From: Desulfobulbaceae bacterium UBA5611 | Lineage (GTDB): Bacteria; Desulfobacterota; Desulfobulbia; Desulfobulbales; Desulfocapsaceae | Assembly: GCA_002424635.1 (NCBI GenBank) | Contig: DIKT01000043.1 | Span: 25,136-89,135, forward strand | Length of the DNA stretch: 64,000 bases | Reading direction: 5' to 3' | Shown: piece by piece, positions 22,825-32,881 of the stretch | Position numbering within the stretch: the stretch's first letter is position 1 | Layout: each line of letters opens with the position of its first letter | Translations under genes and position numbers: made by a program | The notes under the pieces: generated by a model | What the model was told of the DNA's origin: nothing | The model's input: only the letters and a program-made list of their open reading frames with translations | Database searches by the model: none

Positions 22825-25800
22825 ATGGCCTCAAAAAACGAGATAAAAGTCATCCTCACCGCTGACAGCAGCAACCTGGAGGCCAAGACCAAGTCCGCCA
22901 CCGCCGCCATCAAAACCGTCGGCCCGGCCGGCCAGACCGCCTCTGCCGGGTTGAATGCCATGAAGGTGGCAGCCCTGGGCTCTATCGCCGGGTTGACCCT
23001 GCTGGCCGGTAAGGCCGTCAAGGATGTGGCCATGATGAACGCCAGGTATGAAACCCTGGGCGTAGTCATGAATGTCGTCGGCCGCAATGCCGGCTACTCC
23101 GCCAAGGAGATGGCCGGGTTTACTCTGGAGCTGCAGAAAAACGGCATCGCCATGATCGAGAGCCGCTCGGCCGTCACCAAGATGGCGGCGGCCCATCTCG
23201 ATGTATCCAAATCCGCGGAGCTGGCCAGAATAGCCCAGGATGCGGCGGTCATCGGCAATATCAATTCGTCGGAATCGTTTGACCGGATGATTACCGGCAT
23301 CCAAACGATGAACCCCATGATATTGAGGGCGATAGGTCTTGAGGTGCAATTCGGAGCAGCGGAGGACAAATTAGCAAAGTCTCTAGGTAAGACATCTGAT
23401 TCATTATCTGTCTCTGAAAAAATGCTGGCACGGACAAACGCGGTCATGGAAGCCGGCACCTCGATTGCCGGGACCTATGAGGCCTCCATGGGCACCGCCG
23501 GCAAGATGATGGGTTCCCTGACGCGGTACACTGATAACTTGGCGACGCGGCTCGGTACTCTGTTCGGGCCGGCCTTGACCCTGCTGGTCGAGGAGTATAC
23601 CGAGGCCCTGAAGGAAGCAGAAAAGGCCACCAAGGACAACGACGCGGCGGTTAAGGGCTGGGGGCTGACTCTCAGGAATGTGCTCGTGGATGTGCAGAGG
23701 GGTACGCTCGAAGATGCGGAGACTCTTAACACCTTTTTTGCCGATGTGGAAAGGGGGTGGGACCGCATCACCTATTGGATTGCTATCCAGACCGTCGAGA
23801 TCAAGACGATCTGGTCCGCCACCATCAACGACCTCACTAATACCTACGCCTCGTTTCTGGACCTGGTGGCCGATGGCTATGACCTGATTCCGGGTATGAA
23901 GGGAGCAGCCTTCGACAAACGGGTGGCCGCGGCTTCCATGATGAAGCCGGTCGATGCCGCTGTCAAGGCCAGAGACGCAGAGGTGGCCCGACTCAAGGCC
24001 GCGCATGTCAGGCAAATGGCGATCCTGGACGATGTAGAGGCCCAGGGCAAGCAGGAGCACGCCGACAAGCTGGCCGCCCTCAATGACAAGATTGCCCTGT
24101 TGGACGCCCCGGTGATCTCAGCCGAGAAGGTAAAGAGAAAGCTGGAAGTGGCCGGCGCCACTGACGCGGAGACAACGGCCAAGGAGAAAGCGGCGAAGGC
24201 TGCAGAAAAAGCTGCCGCCCAATCCGCCAAGGCGTACGAAGCCACCCTCGATAAGCTGATGCCATTGCGGGTCGAACAGCGCGAATACAACGAGGCCCTG
24301 GCCGCCCTCGACCAGATGGATCCGAGCCATGCCACGGCTGAATACACTATTGCCCTGGGACGGCTCAACGCCGGGACGACGGCGGCGATTGAGCGCCAGC
24401 GGCAGCTGGCAGATGACATCCAGTGGGTAAAAGCGGCGACCGCATCCTACCGGGAAGTGGTGATCTCGACCATGTCCGAGGAAGAGCAGGCCGTCATTAG
24501 CGTTACCGATAGCTATCGGGATAAGCAGGCCGCGGTTGTCGATATGATGACCGCGGGTCTAGATGCTGCCGAGGCTGCCAAGATGTCTATCAAGCTGACG
24601 GCTATGGAAGCCGTCGAGCAGGAGCGCCTGGCCAAAAACGAGGAGGCCGAAAGAATCAGGAAGCGGCGGGAGGAGCGTGACAAAGACATTGAGTCTCTGA
24701 AAAAGAGCAGTTCCGTCCTGGCTGGTTTTACGGCCGGAGTCATGGATCTCCAGGACAATATGCACACCCTGGGGCAGGTCGGGGCCGATGCCTTTACAGC
24801 GATCAGCGGCGGGGTTACTGCCAGCATCTCCACATCGCTTAAATACATGGCCCATGGTCTCAGCGACGCCAAGGAGTTGTTGGCGGAATCGCGGGACGAC
24901 TCGATTGCCGCAGCCGACCAGGCCAACCAGGAGATGCTGGCTGATCTGGAGCGCTCGTTTGCCGAGGGCACCATCTCCGCTGAGGACTACGAGAAGAAAA
25001 AGACCGGCATCTTGGAGAACTACACCAAATCCCGCCAGCGGATCCAGGAGGACTATAACAAGGGCGTAATCGAGGCTGAGAAAAAACTCGGCAAGGATAT
25101 TGGTAATATCTGGACCGGCGTGCTCGACTCTATGCTCGACTCTGTGGCACAATGGATGTCGGATCTGGCCATTGAATTCATCATGAAGGATATTGCCGCC
25201 CCGGCCTTAAGCTCCCTGGGCCTCAACATTGATGGTTTGCTCAGCGGCCCGAAAGGTTCGGCTGGAGATCCGTTCTTTGTCAACGTGTTGAACGGCGGCG
25301 TGGGTGGCGGTGACGGTAAGTTTGTCAACCAGGCAGGACAAGCCGTCAGCATGGCGGAAGCGTTGGCTGATACCGCCTCGCTGATCTCCAACGCCTCCGC
25401 AACTTTTAGCACCTCGGCTGATTATATGGCCTCCGATGCCGGCTGGGGCAGTGCTGCTACTGAGCAACTATACGGCAAGGATTACGCCTCGTCCTGGGAC
25501 AGCGCCGCTATCTCTAACTCCTTTTGGTCTGGTACCGCTGCCACCGGTTTGGAAAACTCGCTGGCTACCGCTTCATCCGCCCTGACTGACAGCTCATCGG
25601 CCCTGCTTAATACCTCCCAGAGTATGGCGGATTTTGACCGCAAATTAAATATTGAATACGGGGCCCTGCCCGAGAATTACAAAGCTGCCAATACCGTTTC
25701 TGATTTCCTTACCGAGGTCAAACCCTACCTGCAGGGCGCGTCGGCGGTGATGGCCGGGTACAGCGCTTACAATCAATTTAAAAGCGGTGATGAGGTCGGC

Positions 25801-28800
25801 GGTTCGGTCTCGGCCATTGGTTCAGCTTCCAGCCTGGCTCAGGCCGGCCAGAGCGCCGGTCTGTACAATATGGGGGCAACCGGGGCCGGAGTAGTCGGGG
25901 CCGCAGGCGTTGTCGGCAGCGCTTATGGTTTGTACAAGGGCATTGACTCTATGCTTGAGGATGGTGTCACCCTGCAAAACGGCATTTCGACCGCCCTGTC
26001 GGCCTATTCGATGTACACCTCGGCTTCCGCTGCTTACGTCGGCATGACGGGGGGCACTGCCTTTACCGGGGCTGGAGCACTGGGGCCGGCAATTGTTGAT
26101 GCGATAACTGCAGCTGGTACTTACGTCAGTGGCTTGGCTGGCGGAGCCGGAGGCGGTACTGGTGGCGTAGTCGGCGGAACGGTTGGGGCCACGGGTGGTA
26201 CAGTTGGCGGAACGTCAGGCGTAGTCGGCGGGGCAACAGGTGGCGCAACAGGCGGGGCAGTCGGCGGCGGTAGTGGAGCCGCGACGGGAACAGCAGGGGC
26301 AGTTGGGGGAGTAGTCGGCGGCGTCGTGGCTGCCGGTGTCGTGTTCATGGCATCAAAGGTGGCTGAAACTATTATCGACAACATGCAGACCAAAGGCAAC
26401 CACGAGCAGCTGCTGACCACCAGCAACGGCGGTGCCTGGGAGTACGCTAAAAATCTCGACAATAATATGGGCAACCTTCACGGTATTATTGAAGGTTCTG
26501 CCCGGGCCGCATTTGATCGCATTCAGGACAGCGTCCCCACGGCCCAGGCCATCGAAGGTTTTCGCGGCGGCATCGATGTCCTCACCAACTCCTTTAACAC
26601 CGGCTCGGCTGAATTATATCGGGCGCTGGAATCAGGGGCCATCTCCTACGAGCAATATGTCGAAAAGGTGGCCGGCAAGGATGTAGCCGGTGAAAAGGCC
26701 GCGGAGATGCAGGCCCTGGCCAGTCAAGCGGCGCAAGGTTCGATTGAAGCTCTGGCTGCCCTCAAGACCAAGCTGGTAGAGGTCGGGGTGGAAGGCTATG
26801 CCGCCGCCGAAGCAGCCGTGGCGATGACCTCCGCCGCCGAAGCGCAGACCAGCGGTTTTGTCACTTCGACCAGCGGCCTGCAGGCGCTGATGCAGACCGC
26901 TGACCTCTGGATTGATAAGGTAGCGCTCCAGGATGTGGCTTTTGAGAAATCAATGGCGATGCATGCCACGGCTGTTGAGGTGTTAGCGACAAGAAATAAG
27001 GAGTCTTTTGCTTCCCTGGAAAAGGATTTCGAAGCATTAGGCATGTCGGAGGAAAAAGCTACTGATTCAGCCCTTAGAATGATTGAGGCAGTAGATCAAG
27101 GCGGTGCTGGTTTTGCTGCCATGACCACTGCCGTCACCGATAATGTCGCCTTTATGGGCGAACTTACCGGCCGGACCCTGGCAGATATCCAGCAGGGCTT
27201 AGTGGCGGATCTGGCAGCTACCTCTGCCGCTATGGAGGTTATAGGCGATACCTACGATGTGTCTGAGGGGGCCGAACATTTTGCCGCGGTCATGACCAAA
27301 GCGGCTGAAGATTATGCCTATGCCCTAAAGACGGTAGGGAAGATAGCGGCCGATTCGGTTCATCCCCTGGGGTCGTTGGCTTACTCTTTACAGGAGCTGG
27401 CCGGGTTTGATGCCTACGGCATGGCTAATGCCTTTAATAGTCTCTACCATGCAGCTCAACCACCAGCTCCACTAGTTCAGCAGTACGCCTCCGGAGGTGT
27501 CGTCGGCGGGCTGCTGCAGGGCGGCTCCGGTCGGGTTGATGATCTCTATATGGGCACCGTTAACGGCCGCACCCAGATTGCGATGGGCGGCGAATATTTC
27601 ATGCCCCCGGCCCAGACGCAAAAGCATTTACCGCTGCTGGAGGCCATCCGGGCCGATAAGTTTTCCATAGGCGGCCTGGTGGCCGGGGTTATTGGTGCGA
27701 ACGGGGCCAGAACTACAGTTACTGCCGCCAGCGTCGCTGCCTTACCGCCCATGATCGGCAGCGCCCTGTCCGAGCTGGCCAAGATCATGCAGCCTATTCG
27801 GGCCATCGTCGCCGGCACCCAAGAGTACGGCCTGGCTCTCCAGGACCTGAAAAATCAATACCGTGAGACCTACGATAAGGCCAAGGAGGCCAAGGCCAGC
27901 GAAGCTGATTTAATCCTGATCCGGAAGGCTCAGGTCGTGGAATTGGCAGCGCTGGCAGCCGCGCATAAGCAGGAAACCGCCGGCATGCTCACCCCCTATC
28001 GGCAGCTGAGCGCCGGGATGACCGACTATCGCATCAGCCTGGCTGATCTGGCGGTTAAATATAAAGAGGCCCTGCAGACGGGCCGGGACTTGGGCTTGTC
28101 CGAGGCGCAATTAAATGTGATCCGCCAGGCGCAAACCGTGGAGACAACCAGGCTGACGGCTGATCATGGCCGGGCGGTTGTCGATATGCTGACCCCGTAC
28201 CGCCAGCTTAATGCCGGTATGTCGGACTATCGGATCGGGCTGGCCGACCTGAAAACCAAGTACGCCGCGGCCCTTCTGGCTGGCCGGGATCTGGGCCTGT
28301 CCGAGTCGCAGCTCAAAGAGATCCGCATGGCCCAGGGTGTAGAAACTCGGCAGTATGCGGAAGATCTGAAGAAACCGTTTTTAGAGTCGGCCCGCGAGTT
28401 GATCGCCACCAACGGCATGACCGACTACCAGAAGCAGATGCGGGAGATCAATGAGCGCTACACGGAAGGCATCATCACGATGCGGGAAGCGGGGGCGACT
28501 ATTGGCGAAGTGACCACCATGGACAAGGCGCGGGCCATCGAACTGGCCAAGTTAAAACGCGGCTCTTTAAATGAGAACGATTACGCCACCAGGGTCGATT
28601 ACGAACGGGCCTTGTACCACCTGCCGTCCTTTGCCGTCGGCACCGACTATGTACCCCGGGATATGGTGGCCATGATCCACCAGGGGGAACGCATTACCCC
28701 GGCTAAATACAACCAGCGGGCCGATGAAAGTGTGGCGGATTTAAAGAATGAAATAAAACTGTTAAGGGCTGAGCTGAAGGCCCAGAATGAGGCCAACTTG

Positions 28801-28875
28801 AGAAACACCGGCATAATGGCGCGGATCTTCGACCAGTGGGAACACGACGGCATGCCGGAGGTGCGCACCGCATGA
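22825..28875 (+). CDS. Tail tape measure protein, 2016 residues
   Basis: The protein sets tail length and is ejected ahead of DNA. Visible parts: residues 1-300 tape measure N-terminal domain (AVKDVAMMNARYETLGVVMN, GNINSSESFDRMITGIQTM), and 310-760 with long helices and a charged coiled coil. At about 1100-1190 there is a Gly/Thr/Val-rich stretch leading into a hydrophobic segment (GVVGGVVAAGVVFMAS), a likely membrane-inserting part. Residues about 1655-1910 contain tandem repeats of 67 residues (LTPYRQL-S/N-AGM ... RDLGLSE-x-QL). By the usual 1.5 angstrom per residue rule the tail would be near 300 nm. Confidence 0.95.
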   Translation: MASKNEIKVILTADSSNLEAKTKSATAAIKTVGPAGQTASAGLNAMKVAALGSIAGLTLLAGKAVKDVAMMNARYETLGVVMNVVGRNAGYSAKEMAGFTLELQKNGIAMIESRSAVTKMAAAHLDVSKSAELARIAQDAAVIGNINSSESFDRMITGIQTMNPMILRAIGLEVQFGAAEDKLAKSLGKTSDSLSVSEKMLARTNAVMEAGTSIAGTYEASMGTAGKMMGSLTRYTDNLATRLGTLFGPALTLLVEEYTEALKEAEKATKDNDAAVKGWGLTLRNVLVDVQRGTLEDAETLNTFFADVERGWDRITYWIAIQTVEIKTIWSATINDLTNTYASFLDLVADGYDLIPGMKGAAFDKRVAAASMMKPVDAAVKARDAEVARLKAAHVRQMAILDDVEAQGKQEHADKLAALNDKIALLDAPVISAEKVKRKLEVAGATDAETTAKEKAAKAAEKAAAQSAKAYEATLDKLMPLRVEQREYNEALAALDQMDPSHATAEYTIALGRLNAGTTAAIERQRQLADDIQWVKAATASYREVVISTMSEEEQAVISVTDSYRDKQAAVVDMMTAGLDAAEAAKMSIKLTAMEAVEQERLAKNEEAERIRKRREERDKDIESLKKSSSVLAGFTAGVMDLQDNMHTLGQVGADAFTAISGGVTASISTSLKYMAHGLSDAKELLAESRDDSIAAADQANQEMLADLERSFAEGTISAEDYEKKKTGILENYTKSRQRIQEDYNKGVIEAEKKLGKDIGNIWTGVLDSMLDSVAQWMSDLAIEFIMKDIAAPALSSLGLNIDGLLSGPKGSAGDPFFVNVLNGGVGGGDGKFVNQAGQAVSMAEALADTASLISNASATFSTSADYMASDAGWGSAATEQLYGKDYASSWDSAAISNSFWSGTAATGLENSLATASSALTDSSSALLNTSQSMADFDRKLNIEYGALPENYKAANTVSDFLTEVKPYLQGASAVMAGYSAYNQFKSGDEVGGSVSAIGSASSLAQAGQSAGLYNMGATGAGVVGAAGVVGSAYGLYKGIDSMLEDGVTLQNGISTALSAYSMYTSASAAYVGMTGGTAFTGAGALGPAIVDAITAAGTYVSGLAGGAGGGTGGVVGGTVGATGGTVGGTSGVVGGATGGATGGAVGGGSGAATGTAGAVGGVVGGVVAAGVVFMASKVAETIIDNMQTKGNHEQLLTTSNGGAWEYAKNLDNNMGNLHGIIEGSARAAFDRIQDSVPTAQAIEGFRGGIDVLTNSFNTGSAELYRALESGAISYEQYVEKVAGKDVAGEKAAEMQALASQAAQGSIEALAALKTKLVEVGVEGYAAAEAAVAMTSAAEAQTSGFVTSTSGLQALMQTADLWIDKVALQDVAFEKSMAMHATAVEVLATRNKESFASLEKDFEALGMSEEKATDSALRMIEAVDQGGAGFAAMTTAVTDNVAFMGELTGRTLADIQQGLVADLAATSAAMEVIGDTYDVSEGAEHFAAVMTKAAEDYAYALKTVGKIAADSVHPLGSLAYSLQELAGFDAYGMANAFNSLYHAAQPPAPLVQQYASGGVVGGLLQGGSGRVDDLYMGTVNGRTQIAMGGEYFMPPAQTQKHLPLLEAIRADKFSIGGLVAGVIGANGARTTVTAASVAALPPMIGSALSELAKIMQPIRAIVAGTQEYGLALQDLKNQYRETYDKAKEAKASEADLILIRKAQVVELAALAAAHKQETAGMLTPYRQLSAGMTDYRISLADLAVKYKEALQTGRDLGLSEAQLNVIRQAQTVETTRLTADHGRAVVDMLTPYRQLNAGMSDYRIGLADLKTKYAAALLAGRDLGLSESQLKEIRMAQGVETRQYAEDLKKPFLESARELIATNGMTDYQKQMREINERYTEGIITMREAGATIGEVTTMDKARAIELAKLKRGSLNENDYATRVDYERALYHLPSFAVGTDYVPRDMVAMIHQGERITPAKYNQRADESVADLKNEIKLLRAELKAQNEANLRNTGIMARIFDQWEHDGMPEVRTA

Positions 28876-29849
28876 AAATAATCAAACCGATTCCTATCAA
28901 TCACCATAATCTAATATCTTCAAACATTCCAATCGATGATTATGGGGCCGCTGCCTACGACGCAGCAACCACCTACGCCGCCGGAACCAAAGTTCTTTAT
29001 ATTTTGGAAGCTTCAGTAACAGGGCTTGACGGGTCTATATTTTATATCTCTAGCCACAGGGTCTATGAGTCTAAAGTAGCTGGTAATGTTGGCAACGCGG
29101 TGTCAGATACTGATTTCTGGCTGGATCTAGGTCCGGTCAACCGCTGGAAAATGTTTGATCAAGCCGTAGGAACGCAGACGTTTAGCGATATCGACTTTGA
29201 TCCCCTCTTTGAGGACCCTCAGGACAATATCGCAGTAGTCATAAAGCCCGGGGCTATTAACGCCCTGGTCCTGTTAGATTGCGATGCCACCGAAGTTACT
29301 ATTACCATGACCGATCCAGTTGAAGGCCTAGTTTACGAGGAGACTATTGATCTGGCCCTCAATACCCATATAGTCGACGCCTACACCTATTTTTTCGAAC
29401 CTATTATCCTTAAAGATGCCGTGGTTTTGCTGGGCTTACCTCAATACGCCAATGCGGAAATAGCCGTCACTATTACCTACGCCTCAGACCACGTGGCCAA
29501 GTGCGGTACTTTGGCAGTTGGTTTAATTACTGATATTGGGGCTACGCAGTTAAGTCCAACCGTCGGCTTTGACTCCTACTCAAAAATTGAGCGGGATCCA
29601 TTCGGGGTCATGACCGTCCTGCCTCGAGGCTACTCAAAAAAATTATCTTGTCAGTTGAGTATCCCCGCTGGCAGTGTCGATGTGGTGATGAGGAAGTTTA
29701 CGGAAGTCAAAGATTTGCCGGTTATATGGATAGGAGTTGATGCCGGCTACTCCAGTATGATTGTGTACGGTATCGTCAAATCCTGCCCCATTACCATCGC
29801 TTATGTAACTCACAGTATTTGTAACTTAGAAATAGAGGGTTTTGTATAA
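28872..29849 (+). CDS. Distal tail / baseplate protein with carbohydrate-binding-like segment
   Basis: 325 residues from an ATGA that overlaps the tape measure stop. The N-terminus (MKIIKPIPINHHNLISSNIP) and the later NRWKMFDQAVGTQT, VVIKPGAINALVLLDCDA and CNLEIEGF match a conserved phage tail protein family I recall from other proteobacterial phages. Residues about 30-85 (YDAATTYAAGTKVLYI, VYESKVAGNVGN) resemble a CBM5/12 chitin-binding-like module. It probably forms part of the tail tip. No enzymatic motif is visible. Confidence 0.75.
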   Translation: MKIIKPIPINHHNLISSNIPIDDYGAAAYDAATTYAAGTKVLYILEASVTGLDGSIFYISSHRVYESKVAGNVGNAVSDTDFWLDLGPVNRWKMFDQAVGTQTFSDIDFDPLFEDPQDNIAVVIKPGAINALVLLDCDATEVTITMTDPVEGLVYEETIDLALNTHIVDAYTYFFEPIILKDAVVLLGLPQYANAEIAVTITYASDHVAKCGTLAVGLITDIGATQLSPTVGFDSYSKIERDPFGVMTVLPRGYSKKLSCQLSIPAGSVDVVMRKFTEVKDLPVIWIGVDAGYSSMIVYGIVKSCPITIAYVTHSICNLEIEGFV

Positions 29850-30517
29850 TGACTATCCAAATAACACCATTGACCGAACCTACCCCTTCCCGGAAGGCCC
29901 CAGGCTTTTTTACTGAGCGCATGGACCAGACGCTTTCCGAACTGCCGGCCGCTTTTACACAGATGAATGCGCTGATCGTCGAGATGAACGCCCTGGCGGC
30001 TGCGGCCGGTTATCCTAATGCTGCCGCCCTGGCTGCGGCCATAGCCGATATCATCGATGCTTCCCTAACTAAAAACGTCTTAGCCGACGCTGATCTGTTT
30101 GAGCTCCGGAACTCCGTGGATGGGGAGCTATGGAATATAACCTGGGCGTTACTCAAGACCAATATCCTGGCCTGCATCGCCGCCCTTGATTCCGGCTGGT
30201 TTGCGCTGACCCTGGAAAACGGCTTTACCAACTATAGCGGCTTTATCACCCGCTGTCGCAAGACCTCGAGCGGCGTGGTTAATGTCTCCGCGACCCTAGC
30301 CAACACCGGCACCAGGACAGCAGGCACCACGGTATTCACCCTGCCGAGCGGTTACAGGCCGACCCAGACGCTGCGGGCGCCGGTGACCATTACCGGCACC
30401 GGCGGCGAGCTTACTTATCTGTTGCAGATAGGTACTAATGGTGCATGCCAGGTCTACAATGCCACCTGGCCGGGAGGCACCGTCACCGGCCTCAATCTTT
30501 CTTTTATCGCAGGATAA
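29849..30517 (+). CDS. Putative tail fibre / tail tip protein
   Basis: 222 residues. The N-terminal 60 residues are helical and Ala-rich (TQMNALIVEMNALAAAAG), which may be a trimeric coiled coil. The C-terminal half is Thr/Gly-rich and beta-like (TLPSGYRPTQTLRAPVTITG), a pattern common in receptor-binding tips of fibres. It is coupled to the preceding tail gene by TAATG. Receptor binding is inferred from composition and position. Confidence 0.65.
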   Translation: MTIQITPLTEPTPSRKAPGFFTERMDQTLSELPAAFTQMNALIVEMNALAAAAGYPNAAALAAAIADIIDASLTKNVLADADLFELRNSVDGELWNITWALLKTNILACIAALDSGWFALTLENGFTNYSGFITRCRKTSSGVVNVSATLANTGTRTAGTTVFTLPSGYRPTQTLRAPVTITGTGGELTYLLQIGTNGACQVYNATWPGGTVTGLNLSFIAG

Positions 30518-30521
30518 AAAT

Positions 30522-31082
30522 ATGACTCAATATGCCCTGATAGATAATGATGGTTTTTTTGTCGAGGATGTAGTCCTGGCCGCTGGCGAAACGCCGACGG
30601 CCAATCACATTACCCCTCCTCCCGGTGGCGATTCCGGGCGTTATCGGCATAGATGGAATAGAGGGTCCGGCGTGTGGGAGGAAGGCGCCCCGACGGAGGT
30701 TGTCGCCGCCGCGCAGCTGGCAGCTAAGCTGGCCAGTATTGAGGACCAGCGGAACCGGAAATTATACAGCGATGTCGAGGTGGATTTTCCCTCCGGTCCC
30801 GCGGTCATTCAGTTCCGCGACGAGCGTGACCGGACCAACCTCAGCAATGTCACCACGGCGGCCATTGCCCTGACCATGTCTGGCCAGGGCAACACCCTTA
30901 TCGATTACCGCACTCTGGACAATGTCACCCAGCAGGTGCCGGCCTCGCAGTTTATCGCCATTGCGATGACGGTACTGACCGCCAAACAGGCCGTGGTCAA
31001 AGCAGCCTGGCAGTATAAAGACACCGTCCGCGGCCTGGCTGCCAAAGAGCTGCCGGCCTATGACGAAACAGCGGGCTGGTAA
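30522..31082 (+). CDS. DUF4376-type tail fibre assembly-like protein
   Basis: 186 residues from the ATG at 30522. The C-terminal half (RDRTNLSNVTTAAIALTMSG, then ASQFIAIAMTVLTAKQAVV) is the DUF4376 pattern found in phage tail proteins downstream of fibre genes. The N-terminal part YALIDNDGFFVEDVVL resembles short fibre-associated domains. It may be a fibre chaperone or a minor fibre component. Confidence 0.75.
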   Translation: MTQYALIDNDGFFVEDVVLAAGETPTANHITPPPGGDSGRYRHRWNRGSGVWEEGAPTEVVAAAQLAAKLASIEDQRNRKLYSDVEVDFPSGPAVIQFRDERDRTNLSNVTTAAIALTMSGQGNTLIDYRTLDNVTQQVPASQFIAIAMTVLTAKQAVVKAAWQYKDTVRGLAAKELPAYDETAGW

Positions 31083-31147
31083 TTGGGGAAGTATATTTTT
31101 ACCCGGGCCAATCAATCAATCAAAATCAACCTGAAAAGGAAACAACC

Positions 31148-31798
31148 ATGACCAGATCCTTTGTCGTCATCCTTGCCGTCCTGCTGCTGCTAAGCGGCTG
31201 TGCCCAAACCACCACAGTCAAGCTCGATCCGGTGACCCAGCAGCCGGTCACTACCACTAAGGCCGGCTTCTTCGCCTCGGAAAATCTGCAGGCCCATTAC
31301 GCCTTTGAGACCGCCCGCAGTGACAACCATGCACAGGTGGCGCAGGCCAAGATTGATTTTATCCGTCAAAATGGCCTGGCCCGGGCCGGGACCTACAGCT
31401 CGCCTACCGAGCAGCTGCAGTCGAACATCATCGACTCGCTGCTGGTGGGCCAGATTCAAACCGCGCCGCCGCCGTCCGGCCTCCAGCCTCCCAAGACCTT
31501 GGCTGATGCCCTCGACCGCAACCTGACCTCCTGGCTGGGGCTGGGCCTGCAGGGTTACGGCCTGCTGCGCGATCGGGGCGGTGATGTCTCGGCCGATTCC
31601 TCTCAGCATATCATCAACTCCGGATCCGGCGATCTGTTTTTCGAGGCGCATGATAACAAGAATCCCACCTATACCCTGAGCGCCCAGGAAGGCCTTGAGG
31701 CAATCTCTTTCAGCGACGCCAACGGCTACACATACACGCCGGACATCGAGGTGACCGAGCAGCAAGGCGATACCTCCAACGGCCTGCAGCTGTTTTAA
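31148..31798 (+). CDS. Phage-encoded lipoprotein
   Basis: 216 residues with a type II signal peptide and lipobox (LLLLSGC, Cys at about 18). The mature part contains NLQAHYAFETARSDNHAQVAQAK and a beta-like end with SSQHIINSGSGDLFFEAHDN. It lies between tail and lysis genes. I do not recognise the family. It could serve envelope disruption at lysis or alter the host surface. Confidence 0.75.
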   Translation: MTRSFVVILAVLLLLSGCAQTTTVKLDPVTQQPVTTTKAGFFASENLQAHYAFETARSDNHAQVAQAKIDFIRQNGLARAGTYSSPTEQLQSNIIDSLLVGQIQTAPPPSGLQPPKTLADALDRNLTSWLGLGLQGYGLLRDRGGDVSADSSQHIINSGSGDLFFEAHDNKNPTYTLSAQEGLEAISFSDANGYTYTPDIEVTEQQGDTSNGLQLF

Positions 31799-31808
31799 GG
31801 GGGCGCCG

Positions 31809-32387
31809 ATGACAAGCGCGATGGTGATTCCCGCTCCCAAATATCAGCGGGTACCCTACAACCTCACCGGCCTGTCCTGGTGGCGCCAGCTCCTGGTAGT
31901 CAGCCGCCAGCCGCCGCAAATGCAGCTGCTGGAAGATTGGATGATCATCTTCCCGGGCGGCCTCCGGATCGTCGTGCCCAAGGGCTTTATTACCGACGGG
32001 GCCTCGATCCCGGTTCTTTTGTGGTGGCTGATTGCCCCGTTCGGACCGCTGCTGGAAGGGGCAATTCTCCATGATTTTGGCTATCAGCACGGCTATCTGC
32101 TGAGCCCGTATGACCCGGCCCAGATCTACAATATGGCCTCTCTGCGCATGCGCTCGACTTATTGTCTGGCGTTTAAGGAGACGATCCCGGTCTATGTCGG
32201 CCGCGACCGGCAGTTTTTTGACGAGCTTCTTTATACCGTGGCCGTGGCCGCTTCCGGGGCGACCTTCCAGGCCGGTCTGGCTTACCGGACCCTGCGCGCC
32301 ATCGTGCCGTTTATCTGGTACCGCTACCGCCGCCTGGGGCCGGGCGCTTTTAACAGCAATTCGCTCAACCTGCCGGGGGTTAAATGA
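31809..32387 (+). CDS. DUF1353-family phage protein
   Basis: 192 residues. The segment VPKGFITDGASIPVLLWWLI and EGAILHDFGYQHGYLL is the DUF1353 signature, found in many tailed phages near the tail and lysis genes. Function is unknown. A GGGGG stretch provides a loose ribosome site. A zinc-ribbon-like reading frame follows in the +1 frame (see findings). Confidence 0.85.
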   Translation: MTSAMVIPAPKYQRVPYNLTGLSWWRQLLVVSRQPPQMQLLEDWMIIFPGGLRIVVPKGFITDGASIPVLLWWLIAPFGPLLEGAILHDFGYQHGYLLSPYDPAQIYNMASLRMRSTYCLAFKETIPVYVGRDRQFFDELLYTVAVAASGATFQAGLAYRTLRAIVPFIWYRYRRLGPGAFNSNSLNLPGVK

Positions 32388-32521
32388 TGGCAACTGTCCG
32401 GAGTGCGGCCGGCCGCTGACGACTAGCCATTACTGTGCCCATTGTGGCTGGCTGTCGGATTGCTGAGACCACCATGGCGGCCGGATCGGCTGCGTTAAAC
32501 TTAACCATCAAGGGATTTAAA

Positions 32522-32881
32522 ATGGATATCAAGGAATTGCTGGCCCTGCTGGTGTATGTCGTCGGCCTCGGTATGCTGGCCGGGCGTCAGGTCACCGACA
32601 CCAAATATCTAAAAAAGGAAAACAGCAAACGGGAAGAAGAAATCAAGGAATTCCGCCTCCTCTTCTTGACCGCCGATCAGGAACCGAAATACGTAAGCTA
32701 CGCCGCCCACGACAAGCTGCAGGCCGCCTGTCACAATATGATCATGCTGCAGATTAATCATATCAAGGAGGACCAGGCACAGATCAAGGAGGGGCAGGCC
32801 CGCATTGAAGAACTGTTGCTGGCCCGCGTCGGTGATAAGGGTTTCTGGGACAAGAAAGCGGCCGGGAGATCGCCGTCATGA
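32522..32881 (+). CDS. Single-span membrane protein with coiled coil, possible spanin or holin
   Basis: 119 residues. Residues about 5-25 (LLALLVYVVGLGMLAGRQV) form one transmembrane segment. The remainder is charged and helical (KKENSKREEEIKEF and IKEDQAQIKEGQARIEELLL), suggesting a periplasmic coiled coil. This is the architecture of inner-membrane spanins and of some holin-like proteins. It lies directly before the endolysin. The exact lysis role is inferred from topology. Confidence 0.65.
   Translation: MDIKELLALLVYVVGLGMLAGRQVTDTKYLKKENSKREEEIKEFRLLFLTADQEPKYVSYAAHDKLQAACHNMIMLQINHIKEDQAQIKEGQARIEELLLARVGDKGFWDKKAAGRSPS

Noticed and set aside
26121..26474. Pro/Thr/Ala-rich leftward frame
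   Set aside because: It is the complement of the Gly/Thr/Val-rich tape measure stretch, not a gene.
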